NCBI GenBank assembly: GCA_943735955.1
Contig: OX030957.1
Span: 6,529,301-6,593,300 of the forward strand
Direction: 5' to 3'
Source: Piscicola geometra
Taxonomy: Eukaryota > Annelida > Clitellata > Hirudinida > Piscicolidae
DNA: 64,000 nt
This document shows, piece by piece, positions 58,159 to 64,000 of the stretch. Positions within the stretch are counted from its first letter, which is position 1. Every line of letters starts with the position of its first letter. The notes under the pieces were generated by a model, which worked only from the letters and a program-made list of their open reading frames with translations, made no database searches and was not told the origin of the DNA. The position numbers and the translations under genes are program-made.

Positions 58159-58969
58159 TAAAGAGCTATCATTGGAATTAAAGTTTATTTATTTAAACAA
58201 ATCCATCTCTATAAAAATTTATCTTAATACATTAGTAGTTTAAAATTTAAACTACTAATCATTAGTAACTAATGTATTAAGATAAAAACTTATATTAAGA
58301 TAAATTTTTAGCTTTTGTGCATAAAATCTCTTCCTTAATTATAATTTAAAGTTTAAATTATAATAAAGGAAGAGAAACACTTAATTAAAGATTTTATGCA
58401 CAAAAGATAATTCTCAACCATTAAAAAGTCAATAAAAAAACCTAAATGTGAAGTTGAAAATTCAAGATTATAAATTTCACAAAATAGCAGCATTTGATGA
58501 ATGTGAGAAAAAAACTTTCCCTAAGAATCTTAGCCTAAAAAGTTTAAGCCAAATAGGGGTTTACATATATATATACTATATATTATATAGTTACTACATA
58601 TGTATGGGGGTCTAGGTAACAGCCAAGTTTGAGAATACAAATGATTAAATTGAGAAGTTTTGAGCAAAACAAAAAACATTAAAATATTTTTTTTTAATCA
58701 TAATGATAAAATCTAAAAAAGATAAATGATTCCAGGATTATTTTAAAACTTGTTTTTAAACTTATAAAACTGTGCAAATAATTTATTCATATAAAATATT
58801 ATTTTAGTAATTGTAAGAAAAACACGTTTTAAAATTTAACTTTGTCACTTAATATTAAATCCATCACTGCAGGCGCCAAGATTCATTTTTAGCATTTGAA
58901 ATCTCTATAAATCTTCTGACTTGCTTAGAATCTAAACTTTATAGAAGCACTTCAGTTCTTGAAGGAAAA
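58159..58969. other. Divergent promoter region with two foldback elements
   Basis: Between the minus-strand gene and TOPBP1. Foldback A: 58212-58229 and 58293-58310 are perfect 18-bp inverted repeats (taaaaatttatcttaata) with further internal pairing. Foldback B: 58312-58329 and 58389-58406 (cttttgtgcataaaatct) are perfect 18-bp inverted repeats around an almost palindromic core. The remaining AT-rich DNA must hold the promoters. Confidence 0.7.
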
Positions 58970-60300
58970 ATGGTTTCTCTGAAATTTGTTTCAAAGTCCA
59001 AAAATAAAACTTCATTGATTTATAAAGCTTACCAGGTAATATTGACCAATTTATTTCAGTAAATCTTGTTATGAAATTTAATTTTAATCATGAGTATTTT
59101 CAATACTTTTATCATCAATTTAGTAATTTTTCAACAATCAAATCAATATACCAAAAGGCGTTGAATGATGAAGACATAGAACAAGAATGGACATCAGAGC
59201 AAGAATGTTTGGAGATTGTGAACAAGCAGAAAAATGTTTATTTTGTGTTTGAAAAGTTCGAAGGAGAACCTTTCCAGAAGATTGTTGAGCTGGGGTTCAG
59301 GTGCCAATGATTTCAGATATCAAAACTAGTTTCAATAGTTTGAGCCTTAAGGTTTCTCGTGCATAACTATTGAATAGTTACTATTCCCATGAGATGTTAT
59401 CAAGATAAATTTATAGAATGCGATTTTTTTATGTTTTTGAACACGATCATTTTCTTTCCAAAGGGTTTTCGGACCTCAAATCATTCTGACATGCACACAA
59501 AAATCAGAGGTTTTTAAAATCTATAAATATTTCATAATAATTATACTACATTTTCAAATACTTATGAAAAAAATAATATTAAAACATTCATCAATATTTA
59601 TTTTAAAATAATTTACAGGATATTCCAAAAGTGCCACACCCAATCTTCAGCTTCTCAATGCACCGTGTCATCTTGTCTTGCACCAACCTCTCCAAGCAAG
59701 TCAGGGTACGTTTGCTTGCGTGAAAAGGAGATTCAATTAAAAGAAGAAAATTGTTACACATTAAAAATTCTTTTTTACTTGAATTTGTTTTTTTTCTAAT
59801 TGTTAAACTCGACAACTTGGAAACCAACTAATTATTGCTTCATCAGTTTCAATCACTTTTTGCCAAGCAACTCACCACGACAACCATCTAAGGCTGAGAT
59901 GTACCGTAGAGTGGAGTGGATGGGCGGGGTGACTAGCAAGGAGGTGATGGAGGGCACCACTCACCTCCTCGCAGGATGCGTAGCCACTAAGAAGTACCTG
60001 GTGGCGTCTCATCAGCGCGCGCGAATCTATACGCCAGAGTGGGTGCATCAGGTGTGGACTGTGAGCCAGGAGAGGTTGTTGGTGGTGGTTGGTTGTTGTT
60101 GTTAGGGGTATTGGGGGGTGGGAGGGATGTGTTGGTGGTGGTGTTGTGTTTATGGATTCAATTGATGCCATTGCTGGGAGATGTTGTTTGAAACAGAGGC
60201 CACTGCAGCCACACAGCCACAATAGCTACAAATAATCCTACCCATCCTCTCGATCCTTCCTAACCACCACTACCACACACACAAACACACACACAAACAT

Positions 60301-60331
<31 letters not shown>

Positions 60332-63300
60332 AACAAACAGAATGGTACACGGTGACGACGAAGAGTTCAGCGTCTACAAGTGTCCCATCTTCAAGGGCTT
60401 ATCCGTCTGCGTGTCTGGCATTCCCGCCTCTAAGAGGAACGCTATTAAGAAAACTGTTGAGGAGAATGGTATGTGTGTGTGTGTGTGTGTGTGTATGTTT
60501 GTGTAGGTGTGTGTTTGTGTGCGTGTGTGCGTCTGGGAGAATGGTAGGTATGTGTGTGTGTTTAACATGACACACTTCTGCAGGCGGAACCTTCAGTGGC
60601 GTCTTGAAGGTCAACGAGTGCACTCACCTCATCCTCAATGAACCTTCCGGTCAGTCCTGTTCATCATCATCATCATTACTGTTACTGTTATCATCAACAT
60701 CATCATCATCATCATCATCATCACAATTTCTGCTTATGTAACTATGCACGCTAGATAGTCTTTTTTTTCACAAATCATTATTTCCGATGACGACCCCACA
60801 CCACCACGCCACCATCATCATCAAAACCACACCAACAGGTCCCAAGTACGAGGTGGCGCGGAAGTGGAAGATGGCGACGGTGAAGGTCGACTGGCTGTAC
60901 GACAGTGTTGCCAGCGGCTACTTCGTCGACGACGCCAAATACTCCTTCCAGACAGCCAACCAAGTTCCCGCCAACCAGCCGTCCGCCACCACATCAACTC
61001 CCAATTCCAAAGTAAAAGGTATCGCATTGCATTTGTGTGTTAAATACTCTGCACTATCCCCTCACCTATCGAATATTTTATAATTTTGTTGTCTTGTTTC
61101 TGTGATTCCTTGTATGCTTGCTTGTATTCATCCTTGTGCACTTAATTGTATGCTTGCTTGTGCACTTAATTGTATGCTTGCTTGTGCACTTAATTGTATG
61201 CTTGCTTGTGCACTTAATTGTATGCTTGCTTGTGCACTTAATTGTATGCTTGCTTGTGCACTTAATTGTATGCTTGCTTGTGCACTTAATTGTATGCTTG
61301 CTTGTGCACTTAATTGTATGCACGCACCACCTTCGCAGCCGTCGCAAGCTTCGCCGACATTAGTTGCATCGCAGCCTCATGCGTCAACGAAACCAACTTC
61401 CACAACGTCACATCCTCCACCAACGACTACGGCAACCTCTCTAGCGCCAGCTCCAGCACCAATAAAACCAATAATAATAATAATAATAATAATAAGAAAA
61501 ATAAAAAGCGAGTTAAGGATGATAATGATGAAACAATTGATTTCGTCAACAATAACAATAATGATAATAATAATGATAATAATAATAATGGTCTTGCTGA
61601 CCTCAAACTCAAGTCAATCACCACTTCATCCTGCTTTGATGGATGCAAGGTTGATGATGGTGATGATGATGATGATGATGATGAGGATCTTGATCCTGAC
61701 ACACATACTCACACACACACACCCACACACACGCACACACAGATATACTTGAGTGTGAAGTGTGGCAAGGACAGTAATAAGCTAGGGCAGATCATTAACA
61801 AGGGATGTGGAACGCGGTAGGCGTATATTTTAAATTTGATTATCTGTTTCCATCACCACTATTATCATCATCACCATCAGACCACGTTATTACCCTCACC
61901 ATCACAATCATCATTACCACATTACCACTATATCACCATCATCACCACAACCAGCATCATCACCAACACCACCACTGCCACACAGCTACAAGAGCCTCTC
62001 CTCGTCAATCTCTCACGTGGTCATCGCTGACGTCACTGACCACCTAATCGAGCACCTCAGACACTCCGACGACGCCATGTTGGTTTCTTCCTTGTCCTGC
62101 TGCTGCTGCTGCTGCTTCTATCCCTTTAATGCTGCCTGTGTGTATGCACTCACGCGCACATAAACGCACATAAATATATAAACACACACACGCACACATA
62201 CACACACACTCACACACACATAAATATATAAACACACACACGCACACATATACACATACTCTCACACACACATAAATATATAAACACACACACATACAAA
62301 CACACTCACACACACACACACACACACTCGATTATCATTATCATCACCCACAGACCTCACTTGGTGACAGTTAATTGGTTGGTTGAGTCCATAAAGTTGG
62401 CAAAGTGCCAAGACGAACAAGCATACGCCTTCCAATCAGAAAAGCTTTCCTTTCTCAAGAAGATCAATAATAAAGATAATAATAATGATAAAGATGTAAA
62501 TACTTGTGTAAGTAATACAAATAGGAATGTTAATAATAATGATGATAATAATAAGGTTAAAAGAGGAGATGATGAGGACATGAAGTTGATCATGAGTCAG
62601 TACATGACAGGTAATAATACTAATATTTATTATTTAAAAAAAAAGTTATTATTATTATTATGACATCATAGCAATTATTCATTTCATAACAAAATCTGGT
62701 AGCCAATCAGCAACTCCAGTTTACACAGGGGCTCTTGGTTGTTGAAGTTTAGATATATATATATATATTAGTTCATCACTATCATCATTATTACCACCAT
62801 CATCATCATCATCTTCATCACCATCATCATCATCACCACCGCCATGACCACCATCATCATCAACACCACCAGAAGGGTTCATGGGCGAGAACACGGTGAT
62901 GAGGGCGCTGGAGGATTTGAACGGGGACATGTCTGGCTTCGGCACCTGTTCTCATAACAATACTAATAATAATAAAGATAATAATAATAATAAAGATAAT
63001 AATAATGATAATAATAAAGATAATAATAACGATACTGTCAATGATGGTAATGATAATACGACTATAAATAATAACAACAACAACGACATTGAAGTTAATA
63101 GAAGCCGCCATAATGCCAGCAAGGGCGGTGTTGATAATGATGATACAGTCCACGTACCTCGTGATCAATCCAGTATAAGCATTAATAACAAAAATAAAAA
63201 TATTAATAACAAAAACAATAAAATTAGTAACAGAAATAATACCCCTAGTATTGGAAATGGTGATGGTATCGATTGTGGTGGTGATGATGATGATGGCGGT

Positions 63301-63857
63301 GATGGGGATGATGATGATGATGATGATGGGGAGGAGGATAAGATATTCGAGGGGTTGTCGTTTGTGGTGTTTGTGGAGGATGAAGAAGGATTACTGGCTG
63401 ACTGCATACTAGGACTGGGAGGTGGGTGCATCGGAGCATTTAATTAATTTTCTATTTAAATTTCACAAAACTTTTCATTGAATTTGTTTAGGTTAATTTA
63501 CTTTTCTTAAAAATTATTTTTAGTTAATTTTAGTTTTGCATTTTCACTCATCAACCCTTCCATCCATCCACTCATCCATCCATCCATCCACTCATCCATC
63601 CATCCACTCATCCATCCATCCTCTCATCCATCCATTCATCCATCCATCCTCTCATCCATCCATCCTCTCATCCATCCATCCTCTCATCCATCCATCCTCT
63701 CATCCATCCATCCTCTCATCCATCCATCCTCTCATCCATCCTCACAGGCGTTATCTTGCCACACAAACACAAGGAGGTTGCAGACATCGGTGTGGTGTCG
63801 CTAACTGGGTCAAAGGTCACGTGCAAGGTCAAGTATGTGGTCACCACTGCCTGGGTG
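58970..63857 (+). CDS. TOPBP1: DNA topoisomerase 2-binding protein 1, N-terminal part (continues beyond window)
   Basis: Scaffold for DNA replication initiation and ATR checkpoint activation in the nucleus. Exons 58970-59035, 59158-59300, 59464-59509, 59619-59705, 59893-60074, 60341-60468, 60584-60649, 60839-61018, 61339-61649, 61743-61816, 61986-62078, 62354-62610, 62873-63421 and 63748-63857 join in consistent phases. BRCT0: [39 protein letters not shown]1: [13 protein letters not shown], then [43 protein letters not shown]2: [57 protein letters not shown]3: [47 protein letters not shown]4: [40 protein letters not shown]. Linkers are Asn/Asp-rich microsatellite-derived. The acceptor of exon 59158 (aaaag) lacks a pyrimidine tract, so the second exon start is the least certain boundary. 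Confidence 0.95.
61110..61325 (+). repeat. 24-bp minisatellite in TOPBP1 intron
   Basis: About eight copies of cttaattgtatgcttgcttg plus tgca between exons 60839-61018 and 61339-61649; near-perfect and a multiple of three, so it yields artefact ORFs. Confidence 0.95.
61650..61742 (+). repeat. TOPBP1: 93-nt GAT/CA-repeat intron that is open in frame
   Basis: Donor gttgat after 61649 and acceptor cacacag at 61742, phase 0 on both sides. Content is (GAT)n then (CA)n. Removing it restores the BRCT3 core DGCK-IYLSV seen in other TOPBP1 proteins; retaining it inserts 31 Asp/His/Thr-rich residues without a stop. Confidence 0.82.
62155..62333 (+). repeat. (CA)n with 56-bp sub-repeat in TOPBP1 intron
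   Basis: CA-rich tract with three copies of a block containing cacacacataaatatataaa; between exons 61986-62078 and 62354-62610. Confidence 0.9.
63540..63745 (+). repeat. (CCAT/CTCATCCATCCATC)n tract before TOPBP1 acceptor
   Basis: CCATCCATCCTCTCAT units run into the acceptor ctcacag at 63741-63747 and form a natural pyrimidine-rich tract. A new CCATC run begins at 63965 at the window end. Confidence 0.92.
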
Positions 63858-64000
63858 GTTGGTGCATATTCATTTATTGACTTTATTGTTGTTATAATTT
63901 TGATTTATTTTTGTATTTTCATTATCTAGTATCTCTTTTTAATCATTTATATATTTTCATCATTTATTCATCCATCCATCCACCCATCCATCCATCTATC

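Noticed and set aside
58561..58600. TATA-box-like atatatatata near TOPBP1
   Set aside because: Simple AT repeat nearly 400 bp from the TOPBP1 start codon, with no other core promoter element; cannot be supported.

Overview
The window is animal nuclear DNA: spliced genes with GT-AG introns, long introns packed with microsatellites and minisatellites, tRNA-derived SINE-like repeats, LINE relics and DNA-transposon remnants. The families present (CTCF-like zinc fingers, polycystin-1, an allatostatin-A/galanin-type receptor, CHMP2B, TOPBP1, prefoldin 2) fit a bilaterian invertebrate. A lophotrochozoan such as an annelid or mollusc is plausible, but the sequence alone does not prove it.

Layout. 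1-5.1 kb (+): 3' half of a CTCF-like C2H2 zinc-finger gene whose introns hold large minisatellites, with an in-frame amber codon if introns are removed canonically. 5.5-7.9 kb (+): five-exon gene for an unrecognised 601-residue acidic protein. 8.1-9.0 kb (+): three-exon prefoldin subunit 2 (PFDN2). 9.1-9.5 kb (-): intronless gene for a small secreted protein. 9.9-33.1 kb (-): a polycystin-1-like gene of roughly 45 exons (signal peptide, PKD domain, REJ region, GPS, PLAT, polycystin channel-type TM block), reconstructed from phase-consistent exons. 33.1-41.4 kb: AT-rich gene desert with SINE-like, MITE and LINE remnants. 41.4-48.8 kb (+): three-exon class A peptide GPCR (452 residues); intron 1 contains a decayed hAT transposon with transposase C-terminus and 8-bp target-site duplication. 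48.8-52.0 kb: intergenic, with a second, non-autonomous hAT-like element. 52.0-53.9 kb (+): complete eight-exon CHMP2B (212 residues). 54.4-58.2 kb (-): unrecognised low-complexity protein with a helical C-terminus. 59.0 kb to the window end (+): N-terminal part of TOPBP1 (BRCT0, 1, 2, 3, 4), divergent from the previous gene.

The genes are unrelated housekeeping, signalling and receptor genes; there is no operon or obvious functional cluster. The most distinctive theme is how far microsatellite DNA invades both introns and exons. It produces poly-Asn/Asp linkers and introns that stay open in frame, so splice/retention choices could alter proteins. I did not find convincing evidence of a wholly new biological system. 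The best leads are the amber codon in the CTCF-like finger, the loss of the Asp of the DRY motif in the GPCR, the stop-free 93-nt intron inside a TOPBP1 BRCT domain, and the two hAT-type insertions.
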